Shown piece by piece: positions 19,816 through 30,184 of a stretch of DNA of 64,000 nt (the first letter of the stretch is position 1; the number at the start of each line of letters is the position of its first letter). Source of the stretch: Pomphorhynchus laevis (taxonomy: Eukaryota; Acanthocephala; Palaeacanthocephala; Echinorhynchida; Pomphorhynchidae); NCBI GenBank assembly GCA_012934845.2, contig WNNJ02000777.1:1-64000 (forward strand), read 5' to 3'. The notes beneath the pieces were generated by a model. It saw only the letters and a program-made list of their open reading frames with translations. It ran no database searches and was not told the origin of the DNA. The position numbers and the translations under genes are program-made.

Positions 19816-20376
19816 ATATGTGTCGCCAGTAGTCTTTCCGTGTACGCGTACAGAACTTGATCAATTAGAGCGCATACTTCGACGGTTTACGAAATTATGT
19901 CCTCAGGTACGATATCTTCCCTATGAGGCACGAATAAAAAGTTTGAATATGCCGACAGTGCGTGAAAGGTTCTTTCTTTTCGACCTTCTAGCTATGTATC
20001 GACTAATTAATAAAGATGAAAATTTTTCAGCAAATAGAGTTGAACTCAATGAACGGGATGGACGTAGAGGGCACTCGAAAGTACTAGTAGTACATATGCA
20101 CGGAAAATACCTTCGTCATTTCCGACTGTCTTATCGAGCGGTGAATATTTGGAATCGTCTTCCAGTTGATGTCGTTGCGGTGCATACAATCAATGAATTT
20201 AAATCCAATATAAATAACTGGATTCAAAATGAGAACGAATGGTGGTTGCTGCAGTACCCATGGTTCTGATATATATACTGAACGATTTTTTTGATTTTTT
20301 TCTTGTATTTATTTGTTTTTTATGTATGCGGTCAAAACAGCCTTATGGCTATGACCTGTATTAATAATAATAAATA
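19816..20376 (+). mobile_element. LINE C copy C2, 5' truncated
   Basis: It repeats the last roughly 560 bp of C1 with few differences. The frame 19820-20269 matches the C1 C-terminus (LRRFTKLCPQVRYLPYEARIK.. to ENEWWLLQYPWF) and the same hairpin lies at 20330-20356, followed by TAA repeats. It is inserted in, or next to, the C1 tail, giving a head-to-tail pair. Confidence 0.9.
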
Positions 20377-21448
20377 ATAATAATCTATTTTCCTCCAACT
20401 TGCTTTCTCCCTTCCAAGCTATATTTCGCTCTAATCACTCTACTGAAATTGCATTTCTTAAAATTTGTAACGACTTACTCATCTCGCGATATCAAAAATT
20501 ATGTAGTGTAATAGTTTCTCTTGATATCCAATCTGCTTTTGACATCGTCGATCACTCAATTCTTCTTCATCGTCTTCGTCATGATTATAGCTTCTCAGTG
20601 ACCACTGTAGCTTAATTTTCTTCATATATATCAAACCGTACTTTTCGCGTTTGTTCTAACTCTTCTCCCTCGCATCCTTCTTTCATCCCGTCCGGTGTTC
20701 CACAAGGCTCCGTATTAAATCCTTTGCTTTTCTCTCTTCGTCTCGGTGATTTGTCTTCGATTTTTCATATATTTAACTTCCATGTTATGCAATATGTTGA
20801 TGAAATTCTCATCTATGATCATGCACCTGCTTATCGTATTAACGGTCTAAGTATTTCTGCTTCTAACTGTTATGTCTCAATTTTCAATCATATTTCTTCT
20901 CTTCGTCTTACTCTGAATCCTAATAAATCCGAAATAAAGTGGATCCTTCCTCGACGTCCTGGCTTAGAACTTTCCTCTGTATCATTAAATTTTACAATTC
21001 TTCCTATCTTTAGCAATCTCGTTTTCTTAGGCTTCTATTTCGACAACCGACTTTCACTTAAACCTTTCGTTAGAGATAAAATACACTCATCTACCTTGAT
21101 TCTCCACGACAACCGTCAAATTCGTAGACTGATCGACTTCCCTTCTTGTATGACTTAAAATCTTCTCTCATTTTCTCAAGACTTGATTACTATCTCATTC
21201 TATATTTAACTAACCTAAATCAACTCTTCTTTCACTACAACGCATCGTCAACGCAGTCGTGCGAATTATCCTCCGTCTTTGTCGTTTTGTACATACATCT
21301 CACCATCTCGCTTCTCTCAATTTGCTTACCATTTATTGTCGTGTTCAATTCGTATTGTTCTCATTGCTTTTCTGCCTTGTAAGTTTTAATAATTTTCATT
21401 TCTCAACCTTCCTTTTCTCGACAATTCTCGTCCTGATTACTGTTCTTT
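20377..21448 (+). mobile_element. LINE family A copy A4, left part
   Basis: RT sequence from FPPFQAIFRSNHSTEIAFLK onward (SLDIQSAFDIVDHSILLHRLRHD, then MQYVDEILIYDHAP with VDE in place of the ADD triad) to about FLDNSRPVYCSL. It is an old copy: several frameshifts, and the catalytic motif is mutated. It is interrupted at 21448 by A-b1 in the opposite orientation and resumes at 23661. Target duplication TGTTCTTT (21441-21448 and 23661-23668). Confidence 0.85.
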
Positions 21449-23660
21449 AAAAAAAGATTTATTTAGCATGGCAAATGCGTGCCAGCGCCAGCTTACATGA
21501 CCACAACAAAACAAAAATTTAAATCATGTGTCGAGAAGGTGTGAACGCCTGAGGTGTTTGAATGTGAAAAAGGAGGGAGCGCGGCGGACGTCGAGAGGGA
21601 GTTGATTCCAGGCAAGTGAGGCGGCGACGAGGAAGGATCGGAGACCATAGTTGTTGGAGTAATTGGGAACGTGGAGTAAGAGGGTATAACGGGAACGCAG
21701 CGATAGCGAGGTGAAGCGAGTGTCGTCTAAGAAAGGTAGGTTGATGAACGATCGGAAGCCGACAGCGATGAGACGAAAAGTTACGAAACGAAGGCGGAGT
21801 TTGATGCGGATGTGGATGGTGTGGCAGGAGAGTTGGGCAAGATATGTGGATATATGGTCGAGGCAACGGAGACGAAAGAGCACTCGTTCGAAAGAGCACT
21901 CGAATGAGCACTCGTATGAGTTGTAGTGGTAGGATGATGGATTTTGGAGAATTGGCTATAAGGCTAAGGCAGTAATCGATTTTAGGGAAAATAAGCGATG
22001 AAAGAAGATACATACAAGAACGGAAGTCGATAGGGGGCGGATACGGCGGATGTCACGGAGAATTAAGTTAGACGAGCGGACCTTGTCACGGACGAAGGGT
22101 TTAAGGGAAAGGTGATCATTAAAATGGAAGCCTAAGAAAGTGAGATTGTATACTATGGGGATGAACGATGAGGCAAAATATACAGTGGGAGGAGATATGT
22201 TTGGTTTACGGGGGATCTACATTATTTAAAACTTGTCGGGGTTTAGAACGAGATGGAGATTGGAGAGACGTTCCTAGATAGAAGAAAGACAGTTGGAGGC
22301 AGAAACGCCGATATCGTGTATGCGATGTGCGGGTGCATGATCATAGATGAGGATGGCATCGACGTATTGCATGACGTTAAAGGAGAAATGATTGATAAAC
22401 GGAGATAGATTTTCAAGCAGAAGAAAGCAAAGCAGGGGACCTAGGCTGAACCTTGTGGGACCCCGCAAAAAATAGGGATGGGAGGGGAGGATGATGAATT
22501 AAAACAGACGCGAAAGGAACGGTCGGATAGATATTAGGCAAACCAGGCAACGGAGGTAGAAGAAAAGCGGTAATCATATCGAAGGCGAGAAAGGAGGACG
22601 GAGCGGTCGACAATGTCGAAGGTAGAGGAGAGGTCGAGAGAGATGAGAACAGTATAAAAAGCCTTGTCTCGAGAAATGAGTAAATCGTTGTAAACTTTCA
22701 TTCAGGCGATTTCTGTGGAGTGATTAGAGCGTAAAGCGGATTGGAAAGGAGGGTACCGATTGGATGAAGAGAAATAAGCGTTGATCTGTATTAAGATGAG
22801 GCGTTTTAAGAGCTTAGAAAGAGTAGGGAGTAGTGAAATGGGGCGATAGCTAGAAGGAAGGAAGGGGTCGAGCGATTGTTTCTTAAGGAGGGGACGAACG
22901 ATTGCGGATTTCCAGTGTGAAGGGAATATACGACTGCGGATGGACGAGTTAAACAAGGTTGTGAGAAAAGGGGATATCGATGAGCATATGGATTTAAGTA
23001 TGTTGCTAGGCAGGGTATCGGCAGGTGAGGTTTTGCTGGACAAGGACATGAGAACAGATGAGACTTCGGAAGGTGAGACAGGGAGAAAATGAAAGAATTC
23101 CGGGATAATGAGGCTAGGCGGGGCCGGGTGGGATAAGATGGAGACCGGGCTGTGAGGGAGCAACGTGGATACTTTGCTCTGGAGAAATGACGAATAATCA
23201 TGGGGATTGATGTTGCACGGCGGAGAGGAGCGAGCAAGGATTGAGTTAAAAGTATGCAATAGAGTCTTAGTGTTGAATGAAGTGATGATTTTATGCTGCC
23301 AAAAGAAGTTGCATTTGGTACGTAGTAGGTGGAGATGAGATCGCCGATGAGCAAGATAGGTATCACGGAAAGACGGAGTGATCGAGGTGAAATCACGTCT
23401 GAGAGAGCGGTGATATACTCTCAAAGCGTGACGGAGTCGACGCTTTGAGAGTAGGCACTGGATGTCAAACCATGGGCACGGTGCAAGCGACAGTGTGGGT
23501 GAGGCTTGAAGGGCAAGAGAATATCGAGAATGGATGTGAGTTCAGAGTCGAAAAGAAAGGCGAGATCGTGAGGAGAGGAATATGTTATTGTTGGATAGGA
23601 TAGAGACGATTTGAGTAAGGACGCAATTGACCCAATTTACGCGAACGCAAAGAACGCGAT
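21449..23660 (-). mobile_element. LINE subfamily A-b copy 1, 5' truncated
   Basis: A GC-richer sister of family A. Minus-strand frames: 23424-22702 (linker and RT start: RSLRRDFTSITPSFRDTYLAHRRSH, SSKTSPADTLPSNILKSIC, YRPISLLPTLSKLLKRLIL, RSNHSTEIA), 22468-22274 (MQYVDAILIYDHAP), 22013-21519 (C-terminus). The catalytic triad is degraded and several frame breaks exist. Its 3' end keeps a decayed hairpin (about 21475-21505) and a TTAAATAAA-like tail. At the 5' junction, 23643-23655 is an inverted copy of the adjacent target (GAACGCAAAGAAC against GTTCTTTGCGTTC), as left by template switching. Confidence 0.85.
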
Positions 23661-23945
23661 TGTTCTTTGCGTTCCCGTAATTCCATTCTATTACATGTCC
23701 CAAACTACTCTACCTCTTTTCTTCCGCTCCTTCCTTGTGGCTGCTTCTTTCTCGTGGAATCATCTGCCCATTCATATACGTTAATCAACCTTAATGCCGT
23801 GTTTCAAACCCAAAATCCGGTATCATTTAAACAATTTAAGAAATTTATCTATATGACGTTTGCTGTGTGTTTTTAGTTAGTGGACTTGTAAGCGTGCAGT
23901 TGGCACGCATTTGCCACTTTTAATAAATTATTATTGTTGTTATTT
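23661..23945 (+). mobile_element. LINE family A copy A4, right part
   Basis: It continues A4 from TGTTCTTTGCGTTCCCG: RSRNSILLHVPNYSTSF to the C-terminus with a frameshift, then the hairpin GCGTGC (23892-23897)..GCACGC (23903-23908) and a TTTTAATAAATTATTATTG tail. Confidence 0.85.
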
Positions 23946-24290
23946 GTCAATTCATAAAAATTGACTTTTATCTTGAATTTTAATTTTTAATTTTAACTTG
24001 ATATAAATTGTATAAAATCTTATATGATTATTTGTTATTTATCATTATTTATCTTTATTTTTATTCGACTCAGTTATCTGATCTGATCGTATATTATTTA
24101 TTAGTCAATTCATAAAAATTGACCTTTATTTTAAATTTCAATTTTTTAGTTTAACTTGATATAATAATGAATTGTATAATATCTTGTATAATTATTTATT
24201 ATTTATCTTTATTTTTATTTATATATCGTATAAAATACATAGAGTCAGTTATCTGATTTAAAGTATTCAATTAATCGATGCATCTCAATT
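23946..24290. repeat. AT-rich dispersed repeat, two tandem units
   Basis: Two units of about 150-170 bp (23946-24090 and 24091-24262), each with GTCAATTCATAAAAATTGAC (a hairpin in its own right), a long A/T stretch with AACTTGATATAA, and a closing GTCAGTTATCTGAT. Related copies: 29577-29775, 57430-57605, and partial ones at 52205-52250 and 58280-58322. No coding potential. Confidence 0.65.
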
Positions 24291-24337
24291 CTTTTATAAA
24301 TTTATATATTAAATGGCATACATAATAATAAGATAAA

Positions 24338-24396
24338 TTTATTTTCAAGTGGCAACTGCGTGCAAACAGCGCGCTTACAAGCCCACTAATATAATT
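24338..24396 (-). mobile_element. Family A 3'-end-only fragment
   Basis: Only the last roughly 60 bp of a family A element: CTTGTAAGC, hairpin GCGCGC..GCACGC (24374-24358, one mismatch), GTTGCCAC, then an A/T tail. It is an extreme 5' truncation or an eroded remnant. Confidence 0.6.
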
Positions 24397-24829
24397 TAGC
24401 AGAAGAGTTTAGTGTGCATGTTCAGTCCATTCGTTAATATTGTAATTTATAACTTTCGACCGAGTTAAGATTTATAGATGTCTTGGTCAGTTTATAACAT
24501 TACTTCTTACCCAATTTTATACAAAGTAAATCTTTGAATATTAATACTATCGAGCATTTATGAGTAGAGCTGAAATTAAGTGAATCATAGAGATCGTCAA
24601 ACTAAATGAGATAGAAGCATCGAGCAAAATCAAGTATTAAGATATCATACGGGCTAATAATCTAAGCAGTCATTTCACCTTTTACCTTTATTATCATTAT
24701 TTTAATAATAAGAGCATTATTAATAGCATTATTTTAATAATATTATTATTTTAATAATATTATTATTATTTTAGGCTTAAAAAAAGTTTGAGATAAAATA
24801 ACATACATTTGAGATAAAATAACATACAA
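24397..24829. other. AT-rich spacer, no gene seen
   Basis: Very AT-rich, with short ATTATTTTAATA-like repeats near 24680-24780 and a 20-bp duplication (GAGATAAAATAACATACA at about 24791 and 24811). I see no coding sequence or recognisable element. Confidence 0.6.
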
Positions 24830-24982
24830 TAAATTCGATTACAAGATAAATTCGATTACAAGATAAATTCGATTACAAGATAAGTTTGATTACAAGATAA
24901 ATTCGATTACAAGATAAATTCGATTACAAGATAAATTCGATTACAAGATAAATTCGATTACAAGATAAATTCGATTACAAGA
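24830..24982 (+). repeat. 17-bp tandem repeat, 9 units
   Basis: Unit ATAAATTCGATTACAAG repeated nine times, with one variant unit (24881-24897, ATAAGTTTGATTACAAG). It lies about 190 bp upstream of the first ATG of LINE E1 and directly before a short minus-strand LINE B tail match (24985-25013). Not CRISPR: there are no spacers. Confidence 0.95.
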
Positions 24983-25171
24983 TTATTATTATTATAGTGT
25001 ACAAGTTACTAGCTAAAATTGTCTTGATTGCTAAATACTTACAAGAGATATCATCAACGAGAAGATAACAAACAGAAGCAAATCGACTTTTTCATTAATC
25101 GACTAAAACAACAAACTTAACTACACCTTTAAAAATTACAATTCTGAAGCAAATCACATTTGGTTTAACGT

Positions 25172-25318
25172 ATGGTTCGCGGACAACCATCAGATAAGCA
25201 CTTGTGTTGCAATTGCAACGGCCCCGCTGCCGTCTGCAAAGGTTGCCGCTGCGCTAAGTCAAACAAGATATGCTTTAACTGCCGCGCACCGAGATGCAGA
25301 AATACCCAGCACCCCTAA
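25172..25318 (+). pseudogene. E1 N-terminal cysteine-rich domain
   Basis: The ATG at 25172 opens 48 codons: MVRGQPSDKHLCCNCNG then CKGCRCAKSNKICFNCRAPRCRN, ending at a TAA. The cysteine spacing (CxxC, CxxCxCxK, CxxC, C-x-N) resembles CRC/CXC-type DNA-binding fingers. Copies E2 (CCSCSGQAARCRGCRCAKAK) and E6 (CCGCNGPTRNVKGCRCPK) share it. In E2 the domain is in frame with the RT; in E1 a frameshift near 25300 separates them. Confidence 0.7.
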
Positions 25319-28077
25319 ATCAATAACCGACTTATTTAACGCAGTAATTCATTGGAGACCTAACCTAATAGAATTGCCACGTTGTTCCGCCAGTCACAAA
25401 ATAGTCGAGATCCTGGCCAATTTATATTGGGAATCCTCAGAAGCCCAGGCCGACACTCGGACACTACTACAGAAAACAACGGTCTTCTCTCACTGTATTT
25501 TGCAAAGAATACCATCTAGAAAAATCTCGCTGATTCGCAAGACTCTCGAGCGAAGATTAGTCAGTTGGCAAAATAAAGATTACGAAACTCTTTATAACGA
25601 AGCTTTGTATCTGCAAAGTAATTTCGGATCCCGCAAGCCTCTTCCACCGAGAAGCTGGGTTAAACGTTATCAAGGCCTAGTAACAAAGGGCCAAATAAGA
25701 GCCAGCTCGACTGTGCTAGAAGACACGATTGAAACAAAAGCCCTGCATCCACAACATATCATTGATGGCACTTCAGTAATATCAATGCTTCAAGACTTAC
25801 ACCCCGAGGCACATCAAGCTGATCCAGATACCCTCTTGACTACCCCGTTCCCTGGATCCAAAGTACATCATCTCAGCCGGTTCTATGCTCTGGACGAAAC
25901 ACACATTATCAGATCGAGTAAAAAAACCAAAGGAAGCTCGGGTCCGTCCGGAATTGATGCTCGCTCATGGCTTCACATGCTGACAGATTTTGATTCGAAC
26001 TCACTCAGCCTAGCCAAAGCACTTGCCAAATTCGTTATCTTCGTCGCAACAGAACCACTCACTCCAGGAACTTTAGATGCTTTCACCGCTTGCCGTCTGG
26101 TTGCTTTAGAGAAAAAGTCAGGAGGAATCCGCCCCATAGGTATTTGCAATACTGTCAGACGCATTATAAGCCGGGTCATTCTAGATATTGTTCGCAATGA
26201 CATTCAGGACGTTGCTGGGTTCATTCAATTAGGGGCTTCTCAAAAAGGCGGTATCGAAGTCGCCATCAGCACACTTAGAGATGAGTTTAACCGTCACGAC
26301 GACCGCTGTATTTTGTCAATCGATGCTTCAAATGCTTTCAACCGAACAAACAGAGCGGTGGCATTACACAACATAGATTTCGTATGCCCGTCGCTTTCTC
26401 GGGCTCTTCGTAATGTCTACGCAAACCCTGCACAACTCATTGTGGGAAGTCAAAGCTTATACTCCACCGAAGGTTTCACCCAGGGCGATCCTTTTGCGAT
26501 GGCTGGCTTCGCCCTGACCTCTCTCCCTTTGATAAAAGCAATTCAACGCAAAGTTCCGTCGGTCTTCCAAAAATGGTATGCAGATGACGCCAACTTTATT
26601 GGGACCACTGACGTTTTGAAACAGGTATGGGAAGTGCTTCATACCGATGGACCAAAGTATGGCTATTTCGTAAACACACGTAAGTCTCACCTCCTATCAC
26701 ACCTTCATATTGATCAATCGAACCTCCCCGACCCCGAAATAAAAACTTCCACCGATGGAATCATCATTCTCGGCAGTCCAGTCGGGTCCAACGATTTTGT
26801 AAATGCAGCAACCGCAAAACTTCTGTCTACATGGACCACAATGCTGCAACGTCTCGATTATGTTGCCAAGGTAGATCCGCATGTCGCTTTTGCAGGATTA
26901 ATCAACTCCGTCCAATTTAAGTGGAATAATGCGCACCTGCGACTGCTCAGCCACTATCTGGTCGGATCTGTCACACACTTTAATCACACAGCTTCTCCCA
27001 AACTTCGTGTCCTGGGACCTCGATGAAGACTGGAAGTCAATATTGTGCTCTCCTTTAAAATTTGGAGGTATTGGTATCGCGAACCCTGCAACCATAGCCA
27101 CACTTGAACGCAAATCCTCAAACATGCTAATTTCAACCTATAATTCTGGTTCAGGTGGCGATAGCCTAAGAGAGAGGCAGAAAACTATGCTTAGCGAAAT
27201 CAAGACACTACGATCACTATCTCACCAAGAACGCCTCTCTAAAATTCCGATCTTAGCGATACCCGAAACCAGTAATCTGATCGCGCATGCTGCTCGCAGT
27301 GGAGCTTCTTCGTGGTTAAGTGCGCTTCCGCTCAAGCATGAAAATTTTCATCTTTCTTCGAACGAATTCAGGGATGCTTTGAACGCAAGGTATGGACATA
27401 CTGATCCTAAGATTGGAGTTAGCAACTGCATTTGCGGCACTCGAGTCAGTGTGGCTCATTCCTTATCATGTAGACGAGGTGCTTTGCCTTCGATCCGGCA
27501 TAATGCAGTCCGCGACATCATCTCACACTATCTTAGCCGCATATCTCACGGCGTAGCTTGCGAACCTCAGCTAACCGAGGTTCCTGAAAATATTACTTTC
27601 GAACGAACAACAACAACCCGTGATCCAAGCGCGCGTCTTGACATAGTTTGTTCCGGGCTACACGGTAGTCGATTTGAGCGAACATTTTTTGATGTTAATG
27701 TATTTGCTGCACCTGCTCAATCGAACATATCAAGGAAGCCTGAGTCTGTTTTCGAATACAACGAGAGTCGCAAGAAAGCCAAATACAGTGAACGGATTGC
27801 GCTAGTTGAACGAGGGTCTTTCATACCTCTTATTTTCTCCACTTCGGGAGGAATGAGCATTGAAGCGGAAAGATTAATCAAAACCACGGCTTCAAAACTG
27901 ACGCATCGGTCAACGCGTTCTTATCCTGATCTAGCCATAAAGATGAAACGAGACATCAGTTTTGAAATCGCACGATCAGTTTCCGCATGCTTACGCTCGC
28001 CACGTTCCAGCTGTTCCAAACCTATTAATCTTATGACAACCCACCACAGCGAGTTTTGCGCTGTGCTCGAAGTCTAA
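25310..28077 (+). pseudogene. E1 reverse transcriptase + RLE nuclease
   Basis: The first part (about 25310-26985) reads ITDLFNAVIHWRPNLIELPRC, GSSGPSGIDARSWLHML, CRLVALEKKSGGIRPIGI, GASQKGGIEVAI, SIDASNAFNRTNRAVAL, EGFTQGDPFAMAGFAL and catalytic YADD in KWYADDANFIG (about 26572). A frameshift near 26960-26990 moves to the frame ending at 28077. That part holds WDLDEDWKSILCSPLKFGGIGI, the knuckle CICGTRVSVAHSLSC, RHNAVRD, then the PD-(D/E)xK-like nuclease (ARLDIVCSGL, FFDVNVF, YNESRKKAKYSERI). Apart from the two shifts it is open. The RT would use nicks made by the nuclease (family knowledge). Confidence 0.85.
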
Positions 28078-28190
28078 TTATGTCTTCTTCACTATGTCTG
28101 CGAATGCGCGACGGGAACCTAATTTCTGTAAAATTTACTTTTCTTTTTCAATAAAGTTATTATTCTTAAAAAAAATAATATTTGCGTGTG

Positions 28191-28349
28191 GGTTAAATAA
28201 TTTCATAGAATGATATATGTGTATTTAATTCTAATAATTTTTATTCAATTAGTAAACAAATTTATCCAAAAAGCCTTATTCTTAACAAAACCAATATTGA
28301 TGATAAAGGTGTATATCTAGATATGAACATTAAATTAACATTAATTTAG
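28191..28349. other. AT-rich spacer
   Basis: A/T-rich sequence between the E1 tail and A7. No gene or repeat family recognised. Confidence 0.5.
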
Positions 28350-29110
28350 TAACCTCCTTCCGTATCACTAAATTCTACAATTCTTCCTATCGTTAATAAT
28401 CTCGTTTTCCTAGGCTTTCATTTCGACAACCGACTTTCACTTAAACCTTTCGTTGGTGATAAAGTACGCTCATCTACCTTGATACTCCACAATCTCCGTC
28501 AAGTTCGTAGATTGATCGATTTCCCTTCTTGTATGACTCTCATATCTTCTCTTCTTTTCTTAAGACTTGATTACTGTCTTAGTCTATTTTCCAACTCACC
28601 TAAATCCACTCTTCTTCCTTTACAACGCATCATCAACGCTGCCGTTCGAGTTCTCCTCCGTCTTCGTCGTTTTGATCGTACATCCCACTATCTTGTTTCT
28701 CTTGATTGGTCTACCATTTATTGTCGTGTTCAAATTCGTCTTCTTATCATTGCTTTTCGCCTTATAATTTCTTATACACCTTCATTTCTCAACCTTCCTT
28801 TTCTCGACAATTCTCGTACTGTGTATTGTGCTCTGCGTTCCCGTAATTCCCTTCTTTTACATGTCCCAAACTACTCTACCTCTTTTGGCTTCCGCTCCTT
28901 CGTTGTGGCTGCTTCTATCTTGTGGAATCAACTGCCTATTCATATCCGTCAATCAACATCTATGCTGTGCTTCAAACGCCAAATCCAATTCTTTTTCAAC
29001 AATTAACTAATTACCTGTGACCTTTGATGTTCTTTTTTTGTTTGTTAGTGGTCATGTAAGCGTGCATTTTGCACGCATTTGCCACGTTAAATAAATTATT
29101 GTATTATTAA
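28350..29110 (+). mobile_element. LINE family A copy A7, 5' truncated
   Basis: The last roughly 760 bp of the A2 subfamily: RT C-terminus (PSVSLNSTILPIVNNLVFLG, then MILHNLRQVRRLIDFPSC.. CFKRQIQFFFNN, open 28479-29006), hairpin 29060-29076 and a TTAAATAAATTATTGTATT tail. It differs from A2 by only a few bases, so it is a young insertion. Confidence 0.92.
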
Positions 29111-29419
29111 CTAAAACTAATATTAATTTATATCGTGAAGATGACATATTTAAATTTCAAGAAACATATTTTTGCATGAGCATTCATGCATACAATATAA
29201 TATAAAATATAATACATTAAATAATGAAATTTTAAGAATTGCAACAATATGTAATGATATTGGCTTTCTTCAAAATCATTTAAATAATTTAAACTAGGGT
29301 ACTATAAAAATAACATCAAGCAGAAAATAGTAAAATATATAAATCAACACAATAATATAAAGAATAAATTTAAACTCTTAAGTGGCAAATTTTTATGGAT
29401 GGATAATAAATAATATACT

Positions 29420-29574
29420 TTGTATTAGAATAAGATACTAGATAGTTTTATCAGAGGAAATACATCATTAGCATGTATTTGGCCCCGCTGCTATGTTGGG
29501 TAGAAGAGATAGGGGCCGAAACCTGATAGCATAGCAGTTCCTCCTGATGACCTCTAATTCTTATTCTGATACAA
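29420..29574 (+). ncRNA. Dispersed pseudoknot element, copy 2
   Basis: Terminal arms TTGTATTAGAATAAG (29420-29434) and CTTATTCTGATACAA (29560-29574) are inverted with one mismatch. Inside, stem 1 pairs GGCCCC (29481-29486) with GGGGCC (29512-29517); stem 2 pairs CTGCTATG (29488-29495) with CATAGCAG (29530-29537). Loop 3, GAAACCTGATAG, is nearly the same as in copy 1. An AT-rich dispersed repeat follows directly at 29577-29775, as it does for the remnants at 57360 and 52165. Confidence 0.6.
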
Positions 29575-29576
29575 CG

Positions 29577-29775
29577 TCTGTTATTTATTAGTCAATTCAT
29601 AAAAATGACGTTTATTTTAAATTTCAATTTTTTATTTTAACTTGATTTAAATTATAGAATAATCTTAAAGCAATTATTTATTTTATTATTTAATTATTAA
29701 ATTTTGGTTTAGCATTATTATGTTTTGTTTATTTTATTATTATTTTAAATACGTAGAGTCAGTTAGCTGATTTCA
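29577..29775. repeat. AT-rich dispersed repeat
   Basis: Same family as 23946-24262: TTATTTATTAGTCAATTCAT, an A/T-rich body with AACTTGATTTAA, and the closing GTAGAGTCAGTTAGCTGATT. It lies directly 3' of the pseudoknot element. Confidence 0.65.
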
Positions 29776-29826
29776 TTAATTCTATTTGCAAAACTATCGA
29801 AGAAAACAGAATTCTTAAAAATTTAA

Positions 29827-29832
29827 TTTATT
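29827..29832 (-). terminator. Polyadenylation signal AATAAA of eL42
   Basis: AATAAA on the minus strand, about 16 bp after the stop codon. A very short 3' UTR is implied, typical of compact ribosomal protein genes. Confidence 0.6.
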
Positions 29833-29848
29833 AAGTATTATGGAGTAT

Positions 29849-30169
29849 TTAGAAAATCATGACTTGGTTCTTCTTTTTCAGGGTACCACCAAGCTCAAAG
29901 TGCTTGCATCGTTTCAAAGGCATAAGTCTCTTTTGCTTGCATACAGTACACTCCAGCCTTAGTACCACCTTTTTCGTTGTTTTCGCTTTCTTTCGAAGAA
30001 TGGGCTTAGTTTGACCACCGAATCCTTGCTGCTTTCTGTTGTAGCGACGTCGCCCAAGCTTATGCTCAGACTCTTTTCCTTTTTTGTATTGAGTTACTTT
30101 GTGCAAGGTGTGCTTTCTGCATGACCTTCCTCTGCAGTAGGTTTTTCTTTGCTTCGGTACGTTAACCAT
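29849..30169 (-). CDS. rpl36a: Ribosomal protein eL42 (RPL36A/L44)
   Basis: 106 codons, full length for the family (about 105-106). Structural protein of the large ribosomal subunit near the E site, with a zinc-binding Cys set. [12 protein letters not shown] at the start, [65 protein letters not shown] and the end QVMIF are all family hallmarks; the cysteines of both CxxC-like pairs are present. The CRGRSCRKH segment is nematode-like from memory. TTTTTCAG stands one base before the ATG: a cis 3' splice site (5' UTR intron) or a trans-splice acceptor. A polyadenylation signal follows the stop. It has no frame damage, so it is either the real host gene or a very young retrocopy. Confidence 0.93.
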   Translation of the reverse strand: MVNVPKQRKTYCRGRSCRKHTLHKVTQYKKGKESEHKLGRRRYNRKQQGFGGQTKPILRKKAKTTKKVVLRLECTVCKQKRLMPLKRCKHFELGGTLKKKNQVMIF

Positions 30170-30170
30170 T

Positions 30171-30178
30171 CTGAAAAA
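30171..30178 (-). promoter_or_regulatory. Splice or trans-splice acceptor TTTTTCAG before eL42
   Basis: TTTTTCAG ends one base before the ATG and follows an A/T-rich tract. It matches the nematode 3' splice-site consensus (TTTTCAG). The 3' tail of LINE E2 lies within about 15 bp upstream, so any promoter or 5' exon must be farther up or the mRNA is trans-spliced. Confidence 0.6.
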
Positions 30179-30184
30179 TTAAAA

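Larger units (their letters stand above)
25013..28190 (+). mobile_element. LINE family E copy E1 (restriction-like endonuclease type)
   Basis: The best copy of an RLE-type non-LTR element (R2/NeSL/CRE/HERO-like group). A cysteine-rich N-terminus (25172-25318), RT (25310-27000) and a C-terminal zinc knuckle plus nuclease (to 28077) are followed by a short 3' UTR with AATAAA and an A-rich tail near 28150-28180. Two frame changes separate the parts. The 5' boundary is uncertain. RLE elements often insert site-specifically, but no target repeat is evident here. Confidence 0.85.

Noticed and set aside
24830-24982. CRISPR-like array
   Set aside because: Units are directly adjacent with no spacers, and the context is eukaryotic LINE sequence. 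The same applies to 43890-43975 and 52347-52486.
29541-29555. CTGATGA in the pseudoknot element as a hammerhead core
   Set aside because: No stem II or GAAA follows it in order; the GAAAC present lies upstream of it and is already part of loop 3.
29849-30169. eL42 as a decayed processed pseudogene
   Set aside because: The frame is complete, all hallmark residues remain, and a splice acceptor precedes the ATG, which a processed copy would not carry. A young retrocopy cannot be fully excluded.
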